From NCBI GenBank assembly GCA_914767715.1, contig OU612065.1, positions 22,756,001-22,816,000 on the forward strand: DNA of 60,000 nucleotides, given 5' to 3'. Within the stretch, counting starts at the first letter, position 1, and every line of letters begins with the position of its first letter. The position numbers were made by a program, and so were the translations under genes. Below the pieces are notes generated by a model. The model had not been told where the DNA came from, made no database searches, and saw nothing but the letters and a program-made list of their open reading frames with translations. This DNA is from Membranipora membranacea (lineage: Eukaryota > Bryozoa > Gymnolaemata > Cheilostomatida > Membraniporidae). Shown here piece by piece: positions 24,468-36,800 of this stretch.

Positions 24468-27400
24468 CGGCCTTACTCTAAATCCAGAATATTGGAATCA
24501 TCGGGTTAATAGGGGGGTAATTAAGCTGACTTTAAATTTGCAAAATTATACCAAGGGTGGGTATCACGCTTTTTTTCGCTCGGATCAAAAAATAGATTTG
24601 CTTCTAACTCACCTCATGAGGAGGAGCAACTCCTGCTTATCTCGAATCTGCAAACCGTTTGGCTCTGTGGCTTTTCATTCTCCGTCAGCGCCCGTTTTAA
24701 TTAGGGTCACTTTTGCTAAAAAAAAACATGCCATACGCCACCGTTCAAAAATAAAAACTCTGTCGAATCTTTATCAAACTCCGACCAGTTCAAGCTCTTA
24801 TCGGCCTTACTCTAAATCCAGAATATTGGAATCATCGGGTTAATAGGGGGGTAATTAAGCTGACTTTAAATTTGCAAAATTATACCAAGGGTGGGTATCA
24901 CGCTTTTTTTTCGCTCGGATCAAAAAATAGATTTGCTTCTAACTCACCTCATGAGGAGGAGCAACTCCTGCTTATCTCGAATCTGCAAACCGTTTGGCTC
25001 TGTGGCTTTTCATTCTCCGTCAGCGCCCGTTTTAATTAAGGTCACTTTTGCTAAAAAAAAACATGCCATACGCCACCGTTCAAAAATAAAAACTCTGTCG
25101 AATCTTTATCAAACTCCGACCAGTTCAAGCTCTTATCGGCCTTACTCTAAATCCAGAATATTGGAATCATCGGGTTAATAGGGGGGTAATTAAGCTGACT
25201 TTAAATTTGCAAAATTATACCAAGGGTGGGTATCACGCTTTTTTTCGCTCGGATCAAAAAATAGATTTGCTTCTAACTCACCTCATGAGGAGGAGCAACT
25301 CCTGCTTATCTCGAATCTGCAAACCGTTTGGCTCTGTGGCTTTTCATTCTCCGTCAGCGCCCGTTTTAATTAGGGTCACTTTTGCTAAAAAAAAACATGC
25401 CATACGCCACCGTTCAAAAATAAAAACTCTGTCGAATCTTTATCAAACTCCGACCAGTTCAAGCTCTTATCGGCCTTACTCTAAATCCAGAATATTGGAA
25501 TCATCGGGTTAATAGGGGGGTAATTAAGCTGACTTTAAATTTGCAAAATTATACCAAGGGTGGGTATCACGCTTTTTTTCGCTCGGATCAAAAAATAGAT
25601 TTGCTTCTAACTCACCTCATGAGGAGGAGCAACTCCTGCTTATCTCGAATCTGCAAACCGTTTGGCTCTGTGGCTTTTCATTCTCCGTCAGCGCCCGTTT
25701 TAATTAGGGTCAATTTTGCTAAATAAAAACATGCCATACGCCACCGTTCAAAAATAAAAACTCTGTCGAATCTTTATCAAACTCCGACCAGTTCAAGCTC
25801 TTATCGGCCTTACTCTAAATCCAGAATATTGGAATCATCGGGTTAATAGGGGGGTAATTAAGCTGACTTTAAATTTGCAAAATTATACCAAGGGTGGGTA
25901 TCACGCTTTTTTTTCGCTCGGATCAAAAAATAGATTTGCTTCTAACTCACCTCATGAGGAGGAGCAACTCCTGCTTATCTCGAATCTGCAAACCGTTTGG
26001 CTCTGTGGCTTTTCATTCTCCGTCAGCGCCCGTTTTAATTAGGGTCACTTTTGCTTAAAAAAAACATGCCATACGCCACCGTTCAAAAATGAAAACTCTG
26101 TCGAATCATTATCAAACTCCGACCAGTTCAAGCTCTTATCGGCCTTACTCTAAATCCAGAATATTGGAATCATCGGGTTAATAGGGGGGTAATTAAGCTG
26201 ACTTTAAATCTGCAAAATTATACCAAGGGTGGGTATCACGCTTTTTTTTCGCTCGGATCAAAAAATAGATTTGCTTCTAACTCACCTTATGAGGAGGAGC
26301 AACTCCTGCTTATCTCGAATCTGCAAACCGTTTGGCTCTGTGGCTTTTCATTCTCCGTCAGCGCCCGTTTTAATTAGGGTCACTTTTGCTAAAAAAAAAC
26401 ATGCCATACGCCACCGTTCAAAAATAAAAACTCTGTCGAATCTTTATCAAACTCCGACCAGTTCAAGCTCTTATCGGCCTTACTCTAAACGCAGAATATT
26501 GGAATCATCGGGTTAATAGGGGGGTAATTAAGCTGACTTTAAATTTGCAAAATTATACCAAGGGTGGGTATCACGCTTTTTTTTCGCTCGGATCAAAAAA
26601 TAGATTTGCTTCTAACTCACCTCATGAGGAGGAGCAACTCCTGCTTATCTCGAATCTGCAAACCGTTTGGCTCTGTGGCTTTTCATTCTCCGTCAGCGCC
26701 CGTTTTAATTATGGTCACTTTTGCTAAAAAAAAACATGCCATACGCCACCGTTCAAATATAAAAACTCTGTCGAATCTTTATCAAACTCCGACCAGTTCA
26801 AGCTCTTATCGGCCTTACTCTAAATCCAGAATATTGGAATCATCGGGTTAATAGGGGGGTAATTAAGCTGACTTTAAATTTGCAAAATTATACCAAGGGT
26901 GGGTATCACGCTTTTTTTTCGCTCGGATCAAAAAATAGATTTGCTTCTAACTCACCTCATGAGGAGGAGCAACTCCTGCTTATCTCGAATCTGCAAACCG
27001 TTTGGCTCTGTGGCTTTTCATTCTCCGTCAGCGCCCGTTTTAATTAAGGTCACTTTTGCTAAAAAAAAACATGCCATACGCCACCGTTCAAAAATAAAAA
27101 CTCTGTCGAATCTTTATCAAACTCCGACCAGTTCTAGCTCTTATCGGCCTTACTCTAAATCCAGAATATTGGAATCATCGGGTTAATAGGGGGGTAATTA
27201 AGCTGACTTTAAATTTGCAAAATTATACCAAGGGTGGGTATCACGCTTTTTTTTCGCTCGGATCAAAAAATAGATTTGCTTCTAACTCACCTCATGAGGA
27301 GGAGCAACTCCTGCTTATCTCGAATCTGCAAACCGTTTGGCTCTGTGGCTTTTCATTCTCCGTCAGCGCCCGTTTTAATTAGGGTCACTTTTGCTAAAAA

Positions 27401-30400
27401 AAAACATGCCATACGCCACCGTTCAAAAATGAAAACTCTGTCGAATCATTATCAAACTCCGACCAGTTCAAGCTCTTATCGGCCTTATTCTAAATCCAGA
27501 ATATTGGAATAATGGGTTTAATAGGGGGGTAATTAAGCTGACTTTAAATTTGCAAAATTATACCAAGGGTGGGTATCACGCTTTTTTTTCGCTCGGATCA
27601 AAAAATAGATTTGCTTCTAACTCACCTCATGAGGAGGAGCAACTCCTGCTTATCTCGAATCTGCAAACCATTTGGCTCTGTGGCTTTTCATTCTCCGTCA
27701 GCGCCCGTTTTAATTAGGGTCACTTTTGCTAAAAAAAAACATGCCATACGCCACCGTTCAAAAATAAAAACTCTGTCGAATCTTTATCAAGCTCCGACCA
27801 GTTCAAGCTCTTATCGGCCTTACTCTAAATCCAGAATATTGGAATCATCGGGTTGATAGGGGGGTAATTAAGCTGACTTTAAATTTGCAAAATTATATCA
27901 AGGGTGGGTATCACGCTTTTTTTCGCTCGGATCAAAAAATAGATTTGCTTCTAACTAACCTCATGAGGAGGAGCAACTCCTGCTTATCTCGAATCTGCAA
28001 ACCGTTTGGCTCTGTGGCTTTTCATTCTCCGTCAGCGCCTGTTTTAATTAGGGTCACTTTTGCTAAAAAAAAACATGCCATACGCCACCGTTCAAAAATA
28101 AAAACTCTGTCGAATCTTTGTCAAACTCCGACCAGTTCAAGCTCTTATCGGCCTTACTCTAAATCCAGAATATTGGAATCATCGGGTTAATAGGGGGGTA
28201 ATTAAGCTGACTTTAAATTTGCAAAATTATACCAAGGGTGGGTATCACGCTTTTTTGTCGCTCGGATCAAAAAATAGATTTGCTTCTAACTCACCTCATG
28301 AGGAGGAGCAACTCCTGCTTATCTCGAATCTGCAAACCGTTTGGCTCTGTGGCTTTTCATTCTCCGTCAGCGCCCGTTTTAATTAGGGTCATTTTTGCTA
28401 AAAAAAACATGCCATACGCCACCGTTCAAAAATGAAAACTCTGTCGAATCATTATCAAACTCCGACCAGTTCAAGCTCTTATCGGCCTTATTCTAAATCC
28501 AGAATATTGGAATCATCGGTTTAATAGGGGGGTAATTAAGCTGACTTTAAATTTGCAAAATTATACCAAGGGTGGGTATCACCCTTTTTTTTCGCTCGGA
28601 TCAAAAAATAGATTTGCTTCTAACTCACCTCATGAGGAGGAGCAACTCCTGCTTATCTCGAATCTGCAAACCGTTTGGCTCTGTGGCTTTTCATTTTCCG
28701 TCAGCGCCCGTTTTAATTAGGGTCACTTTTGCTAAAAAAAAACATGCCATACGCCACCGTTCAAAAATAAAAACTCTGTCGAATCTTTATCAAACTCCGA
28801 CCAGCTCAAGCTCTTATCGGCCTTACTCTAAATCCAGAATATTGGAATCATCGGGTTAATAGGGGGGTAATTAAGCTGACTTTAAATTTGCAAAATTATA
28901 CCAAGGGTGGGTATCACGCTTTTTTTCGCTCGGATCAAAAAATAGATTTGCTTGTAACTCACCTCATGAGGAGGAGCAACTCCTGCTTATCTCGAATCTG
29001 CAAACCGTTTGGCTCTGTGGCTTTTCTTTCTCCGTCAGCGCCCGTTTTAATTAGGGTCACTTTTGCTAAAAAAAAACATGCCATACGCCACCGTTCAAAA
29101 ATAAAAACTCTGTCGAATCTTTATCAAACTCCGACCAGTTCAAGCTCTTATCGGCCTTACTCTAAATCCAGAATATTGGAATCATCCGGTTAATAGGGGG
29201 GTAATTAAGCTGAATTTAAATTTGCAAAATTATACCAAGGGTGGGTATCACGCTTTTTTTTCGCTCGGATCAAAAAACAGATTTGCTTCTAACTCACCTC
29301 ATGAGGAGGAGCAACTCCTGCTTATCTCGAATCTGCAAACCGTTTGGCTCTGTGGCTTTTCATTCTCCGTCAGCGCCCGTTTTAATTAGGGTCACTTTTG
29401 CTAAAAAAAAACATGCCATACGCCACCGCTCAAAAATAAAAACTATGTCGAATCTTTATCAAACTCCGACCAGTTCAAGCTCTTATCGGCCTTACTCTAA
29501 ATCCAGAATATTGGAATCATCGGGTTAATAGGGGGGTAATTAAGCTGACTTTAAATTTGCAAAATTATACCAAGGGTGGGTATCACGCTTTTTTTTCGCT
29601 CGGATAAAAAATAGATTTGCTTCTAACTCACCTCATGAGGAGGAGCAACTCCTGCTTATCTCGAATCTGCAAACCGTTTGGCTCTGTGGCTTTTCATTCT
29701 CCGTCAGCGCCCGTTTTAATTAGGGTCACTTTTGCTAAAAAAAAACGTGCCATACGCCACCGTTCAAAAATGAAAACTCTGTCGAATCATTATCAAGCTC
29801 CGACCAGTTCAAGCTCTTATCGGCCTTATTCTAAATCCAGAATATTGGAATCATCGGTTCAATAGCGGGGTAATTAAGCTGACTTTAAATTTGCAAAATT
29901 ATACCAAGGGTGGGTATCACGCTTTTTTTTCGCTCGGCTCAAAAAATAGATTTGCTTCTAACTCACCTCATGAGGAGGAGCAACTCCTGCTTATCTCGAA
30001 TCTGCAAACCGTTTGGCTCTGTGGCTTTTCATTCTCCGTCAGCGCCCGTTTTAATTAGGGTCACTTTTGCTAAAAAAAAACATGCCATACGCCACCGTTC
30101 AAAAATAAAAACTCTGTCGAATCTTTATCAAACTCCGACCAGTTCAAGCTCTTATCGGCCTTACTCAAAATCCAGAATATTGGAATCATCGGGTTAATAG
30201 GGGGGTAATTAAGCTGACTTTAAATTTGCAAAATTATACCAAGGGTGGGTATCACGCTTTTTTTTCGCTCGGATCAAAAAATATATTTGCTTCTAACTTA
30301 CCTCATGAGGAGGAGCAACTCCTGCTTATCTCGAATCTGCAAACCGTTTGGCTCTGTGGCTTTTCATTCTCCGTCAGCGCCCGTTTTAATTAGGGTCACA

Positions 30401-33400
30401 TTTGCTAAAAAAAAACATGCCATACGCCACCGTTCAAAAATGAAAACTCTGTCGAATCATTATCAAACTCCGACCAGTTCAAGCTCTTATCGGCCTTACT
30501 CTAAATCCAGAATATTGGAATCATCGGGTTAATAGGGGGGTAATTAAGCTGACTTTAAATTTGCAAAATTATACCAAGGGTGTGTATCACGCTTTTTTTT
30601 CGCTCGGATAAAAAAATAGATTTGCTTCTAACTCACCTCATGAGGAGGAGCAACTCCTGCTTATCTCGAATCTGCAAACCGTTTGGCTCTGTGGCTTTTC
30701 ATTCTCCGTCAGCGCCCGTTTTAATTAGGGTCACTTTTGCTAAAAAAAAACATGCCATACGCCACCGTTCAAAAATGAAAACTCTGTCGAATCATTATCA
30801 AGCTTCGACCAGTTCAAGCTCTTATCGGCCTTATTCTAAATCCAGAATATTGGAATCATCGGTTCAATAGGGGGGTAATTAAGCTGACTTTAAATTTGCA
30901 AAATTATACCAAGGGTGGGTATCACGCTTTTTTTTCGCTCGGATAAAAAAATAGATTTGCTTCTAACTCACCTCATGAGGAGGAGCAACTCCTGCTTATC
31001 TCGAATCTGCAAACCGTTTGGCTCTGTGGCTTTTCTTTCTCCGTCAGCGCCCGTTTTAATTAGGGTCACTTTTGCTAAAAAAAAACATGCCATACGCCAC
31101 CGTTCAAAAATGAAAACTCTGTCGAATCATTATCAAGCTCCGACCAGTTCAAGCTCTTATCGGCCTTATTCTAAATCCAGAATATTGGAATCATCGGTTC
31201 AATAGGGGGGTAATTAAGCTGACTTTAAATTTGCAAAATTATACCAAGGGTGGGTATCACGCTTTTTTTTCGCTCGGATCAAAAAATAGATTTGCTTCTA
31301 ACTCACCTCATGAGGAGGAGCAACTCCGGCTTATCTCGAATCTGCAAACCGTTTGGCTCTGTGGCTTTTCATTCTCCGTCAGCGCCCGTTTTAATTAGGG
31401 TCACTTTTGCTAAAAAAAAACATGCCATACGCCACCGTTCAAAAATAAAAACTCTGTCGAATCTTTATCAAACTCCGAGCAGTTCAAGCTCTTATCGGCC
31501 TTACTCTAAATCCAGAATATTGGAATCATCGGGTTAATAGGGGGGTAATTAAGCTGACTTTAAATTTGCAAAATTTTACCAAGGGTGGGTATCACGCTTT
31601 TTTTTTGCTCGGATCAAAAATAGATTTGCTTCTAACTCACCTCATGAGGAGGAGCAACTCCTGCTTATCTCGAATCTGCAAACCGTTTGGATTCTCCGTC
31701 AGCGCCCGTTTTAATTAGGGTCACTTTTGCTAAAAAAAAACATGCCATACGCCACCGTTCAAAAATAAAAACTCTGTCGAATCTTTATCAAACTCCGACC
31801 AGTTCAAGCTCTTATCGGCCTTACACTAAATCCAGAATATTGGAATCATCGGGTTAATAGGGGGGTAATTAAGCTGACTTTAAATTTGCAAAATTATACC
31901 AAGGGTGGGTATCACGCTTTTTTTTCGCTCGGATCAAAAAACAGATTTGCTTCTAACTCACCTCATGAGGAGGAGCAACTCCTGCTTATCTCGAATCTGC
32001 AAACCGTTTGGCTCTGTGGCTTTTCATTCTCCGTCAGCGCCCGTTTTAATTAGGGTCACTTTTGCTAAAAAAAAACATGCCATACGCCACCGTTCAAAAA
32101 TGAAAACTCTGTCGAATCATTATCAAACTCCGACCAGTTCAAGCTCTTATCGGCCTTATTCTAAATCCAGAATATTGGAATCATCGGTTTAATAGGGGGG
32201 TAATTAAGCTGACTTTAAATTTGCAAAATTATACCAAGGGTGGGTATCACGTTTTTTTTCGCTCGGATCAAAAAATAGATTTGCTTCTAACTCACCTCAT
32301 GAGGAGGAGCAACTCTTGCTTATCTCGAATCTGCAAACCGTTTGGCTCTGTGGCTTTTCATTCTCCGTCAGCGCCCGTTTTAATTAGGGTCACTTTTGCT
32401 AAAAAAAAACATGCCATACGCCACCGTTCAAAAATAAAAACTCTGTCGAATCATTATCAAGCTCCGACCAGTTCAAGCTCTTATCCGCCTTATTCTAAAT
32501 CCAGAATATTGGAATCATCGGTTCAATAGGGGGGTAATTAAGCTGACTTTAAATTTGCAAAATTATACCAAGGGTGGGTATCACGCTTTTTTTTCGCTCG
32601 GATCAAAAAATAGATTTGCTTCTAACTCACCTGATGAGGAGGAGCAACTCCTGCTTATCTCGAATCTGCAAACCGTTTGGTTCTGTGGCTTTTCATTCTC
32701 CGTCAGCGCCCGTTTTAATTAGGGTCACTTTTGCTAAAAAAAACATGCCATACGCCACCGTTCAAAAATAAAAACTCTGTCGAATCTTTATCAAACTCCG
32801 ACCAGTTCAAGCTCTTATCGACCTTACTCTAAATCCTGAAAATTGGAATCATCGGGTTAATAGGGGGGTAATGAAGCTGACTTTAAATTTGCAAAATTAT
32901 ACCAAGGGTGGGTATCACGCTTTTTTTTCGCTCGGATCAAAAAATAGATTTGCTTCTAACTAGCCTCATGAGGAGGAGCAACTCCTGCTTATCTCGAATC
33001 TGCAAACCGTTTGGCTCTGTGGCTTTTCATTCTCCGTCAGCGCCCGTTTTAATTAGGGTCACTTTTGCTAAAAAAAAACATGCCATACGCCACCGTTCAA
33101 AAATAAAAACTCTGTCGAATCTTTATCAAACTCCGACCAGTTCAAGCTCTTATCGGCCTTACTCTAAATCCGGAATATTGGAATCATCGGGTTAATAGGG
33201 GGGTAATTAAGCTGACTTTAAATTTGCAAAATTATACCAAGGGTGGGTATCACGCTTTTTTTTCGCTCGGATCAAAAAATAGATTTGCTTCTAACTCACC
33301 TCATGAGGAGGAGCAACTCCTGCTTATCTCGAATCTGCAAACCGTTTGGCTCTGTGGCTTTTCATTCTCCGTCAGCGCCCGTTTTAATTAGGGTCACTTT

Positions 33401-33822
33401 TGCTAAAAAAAAACATGCCATACGCCACCGTTCAAAAATAAAAACTCTGTCGAATCTTTATCAAACTCCGACCAGTTCAAGCTCTTATCGGCCTCACTCT
33501 AAATCCAGAATATTGGAATCATCGGGTTAATAGGGGGGTAATTAAGCTGACTTTAAATTTGCAAAATTATACCAAGGGTGGGTATCACGCTTTTTTTTCG
33601 CTCGGATCAAAAAATAGATTTGCTTCTAACTCACCTCATGAGGAGGAGCAACTCCTGCTTATCTCGAATCTGCAAACCGTTTGGCTCTGTGGCTTTTCAT
33701 TCTCCGTTAGCGCCCGTTTTAATTAGGGTCACTTTTGCTAAAAAAAAACATGCCATACGCCACCGTTCAAAAATAAAAACTCTGTCGAATCTTTATCAAA
33801 CTCCGACCAGTTCAAGCTCTAA
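24468..33822 (+). repeat. Zone II higher-order copy A (28 monomers, 9,355 bp)
   Basis: All distinctive monomers recur exactly 9,355 bp later. They include TTAAGGTC (24891), CTAAATAAAAAC (near 25720), AAACGCAG (26229), TTATGGTC with CAAATATAAA (26564), AATAATGGGT (27234), GGGTTGATAG (27569), CTAACCTC and TTTGTCAAA (near 27904), TTTTGTCGC (28238), ATATATTTGC (30245), CTCCGGC (31250), the 320-bp deleted monomer (31585), CACGTTTT (near 32240) and CTCTAACGG (near 33820). The left edge is placed just after 24466-24467, where the CTCTTATCGG of this side first agrees with the other copy. Confidence 0.9.
31585..31904 (+). repeat. Deleted monomer, 320 bp (copy A)
   Basis: Fourteen bases are missing between TTTGG and ATTCTCC (CTCTGTGGCTTTTC lost) and the A6 tract is A5, giving a 320-bp monomer. 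It also has AAAATTTTACC and TTTTTGCTCGG. It is the shortest monomer type I saw, and it recurs at 40940-41259. Confidence 0.92.
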
Positions 33823-36800
33823 CGGCCTTACTCTAAATCCAGAATATTGGAATCATCGGGTTAATAGGGGGGTAATTAAGCTGACTTTAAATTTGCAAAA
33901 TTATACCAAGGGTGGGTATCACGCTTTTTTTCGCTCGGATCAAAAAATAGATTTGCTTCTAACTCACCTCATGAGGAGGAGCAACTCCTGCTTATCTCGA
34001 ATCTGCAAACCGTTTGGCTCTGTGGCTTTTCATTCTCCGTCAGCGCCCGTTTTAATTAGGGTCACTTTTGCTAAAAAAAAACATGCCATACGCCACCGTT
34101 CAAAAATAAAAACTCTGTCGAATCTTTATCAAACTCCGACCAGTTCAAGCTCTTATCGGCCTTACTCTAAATCCAGAATATTGGAATCATCGGGTTAATA
34201 GGGGGGTAATTAAGCTGACTTTAAATTTGCAAAATTATACCAAGGGTGGGTATCACGCTTTTTTTTCGCTCGGATCAAAAAATAGATTTGCTTCTAACTC
34301 ACCTCATGAGGAGGAGCAACTCCTGCTTATCTCGAATCTGCAAACCGTTTGGCTCTGTGGCTTTTCATTCTCCGTCAGCGCCCGTTTTAATTAAGGTCAC
34401 TTTTGCTAAAAAAAAACATGCCATACGCCACCGTTCAAAAATAAAAACTCTGTCGAATCTTTATCAAACTCCGACCAGTTCAAGCTCTTATCGGCCTTAC
34501 TCTAAATCCAGAATATTGGAATCATCGGGTTAATAGGGGGGTAATTAAGCTGACTTTAAATTTGCAAAATTATACCAAGGGTGGGTATCACGCTTTTTTT
34601 CGCTCGGATCAAAAAATAGATTTGCTTCTAACTCACCTCATGAGGAGGAGCAACTCCTGCTTATCTCGAATCTGCAAACCGTTTGGCTCTGTGGCTTTTC
34701 ATTCTCCGTCAGCGCCCGTTTTAATTAGGGTCACTTTTGCTAAAAAAAAACATGCCATACGCCACCGTTCAAAAATAAAAACTCTGTCGAATCTTTATCA
34801 AACTCCGACCAGTTCAAGCTCTTATCGGCCTTACTCTAAATCCAGAATATTGGAATCATCGGGTTAATAGGGGGGTAATTAAGCTGACTTTAAATTTGCA
34901 AAATTATACCAAGGGTGGGTATCACGCTTTTTTTCGCTCGGATCAAAAAATAGATTTGCTTCTAACTCACCTCATGAGGAGGAGCAACTCCTGCTTATCT
35001 CGAATCTGCAAACCGTTTGGCTCTGTGGCTTTTCATTCTCCGTCAGCGCCCGTTTTAATTAGGGTCAATTTTGCTAAATAAAAACATGCCATACGCCACC
35101 GTTCAAAAATAAAAACTCTGTCGAATCTTTATCAAACTCCGACCAGTTCAAGCTCTTATCGGCCTTACTCTAAATCCAGAATATTGGAATCATCGGGTTA
35201 ATAGGGGGGTAATTAAGCTGACTTTAAATTTGCAAAATTATACCAAGGGTGGGTATCACGCTTTTTTTTCGCTCGGATCAAAAAATAGATTTGCTTCTAA
35301 CTCACCTCATGAGGAGGAGCAACTCCTGCTTATCTCGAATCTGCAAACCGTTTGGCTCTGTGGCTTTTCATTCTCCGTCAGCGCCCGTTTTAATTAGGGT
35401 CACTTTTGCTTAAAAAAAACATGCCATACGCCACCGTTCAAAAATGAAAACTCTGTCGAATCATTATCAAACTCCGACCAGTTCAAGCTCTTATCGGCCT
35501 TACTCTAAATCCAGAATATTGGAATCATCGGGTTAATAGGGGGGTAATTAAGCTGACTTTAAATCTGCAAAATTATACCAAGGGTGGGTATCACGCTTTT
35601 TTTTCGCTCGGATCAAAAAATAGATTTGCTTCTAACTCACCTTATGAGGAGGAGCAACTCCTGCTTATCTCGAATCTGCAAACCGTTTGGCTCTGTGGCT
35701 TTTCATTCTCCGTCAGCGCCCGTTTTAATTAGGGTCACTTTTGCTAAAAAAAAACATGCCATACGCCACCGTTCAAAAATAAAAACTCTGTCGAATCTTT
35801 ATCAAACTCCGACCAGTTCAAGCTCTTATCGGCCTTACTCTAAACGCAGAATATTGGAATCATCGGGTTAATAGGGGGGTAATTAAGCTGACTTTAAATT
35901 TGCAAAATTATACCAAGGGTGGGTATCACGCTTTTTTTTCGCTCGGATCAAAAAATAGATTTGCTTCTAACTCACCTCATGAGGAGGAGCAACTCCTGCT
36001 TATCTCGAATCTGCAAACCGTTTGGCTCTGTGGCTTTTCATTCTCCGTCAGCGCCCGTTTTAATTATGGTCACTTTTGCTAAAAAAAAACATGCCATACG
36101 CCACCGTTCAAATATAAAAACTCTGTCGAATCTTTATCAAACTCCGACCAGTTCAAGCTCTTATCGGCCTTACTCTAAATCCAGAATATTGGAATCATCG
36201 GGTTAATAGGGGGGTAATTAAGCTGACTTTAAATTTGCAAAATTATACCAAGGGTGGGTATCACGCTTTTTTTTCGCTCGGATCAAAAAATAGATTTGCT
36301 TCTAACTCACCTCATGAGGAGGAGCAACTCCTGCTTATCTCGAATCTGCAAACCGTTTGGCTCTGTGGCTTTTCATTCTCCGTCAGCGCCCGTTTTAATT
36401 AAGGTCACTTTTGCTAAAAAAAAACATGCCATACGCCACCGTTCAAAAATAAAAACTCTGTCGAATCTTTATCAAACTCCGACCAGTTCTAGCTCTTATC
36501 GGCCTTACTCTAAATCCAGAATATTGGAATCATCGGGTTAATAGGGGGGTAATTAAGCTGACTTTAAATTTGCAAAATTATACCAAGGGTGGGTATCACG
36601 CTTTTTTTTCGCTCGGATCAAAAAATAGATTTGCTTCTAACTCACCTCATGAGGAGGAGCAACTCCTGCTTATCTCGAATCTGCAAACCGTTTGGCTCTG
36701 TGGCTTTTCATTCTCCGTCAGCGCCCGTTTTAATTAGGGTCACTTTTGCTAAAAAAAAACATGCCATACGCCACCGTTCAAAAATGAAAACTCTGTCGAA

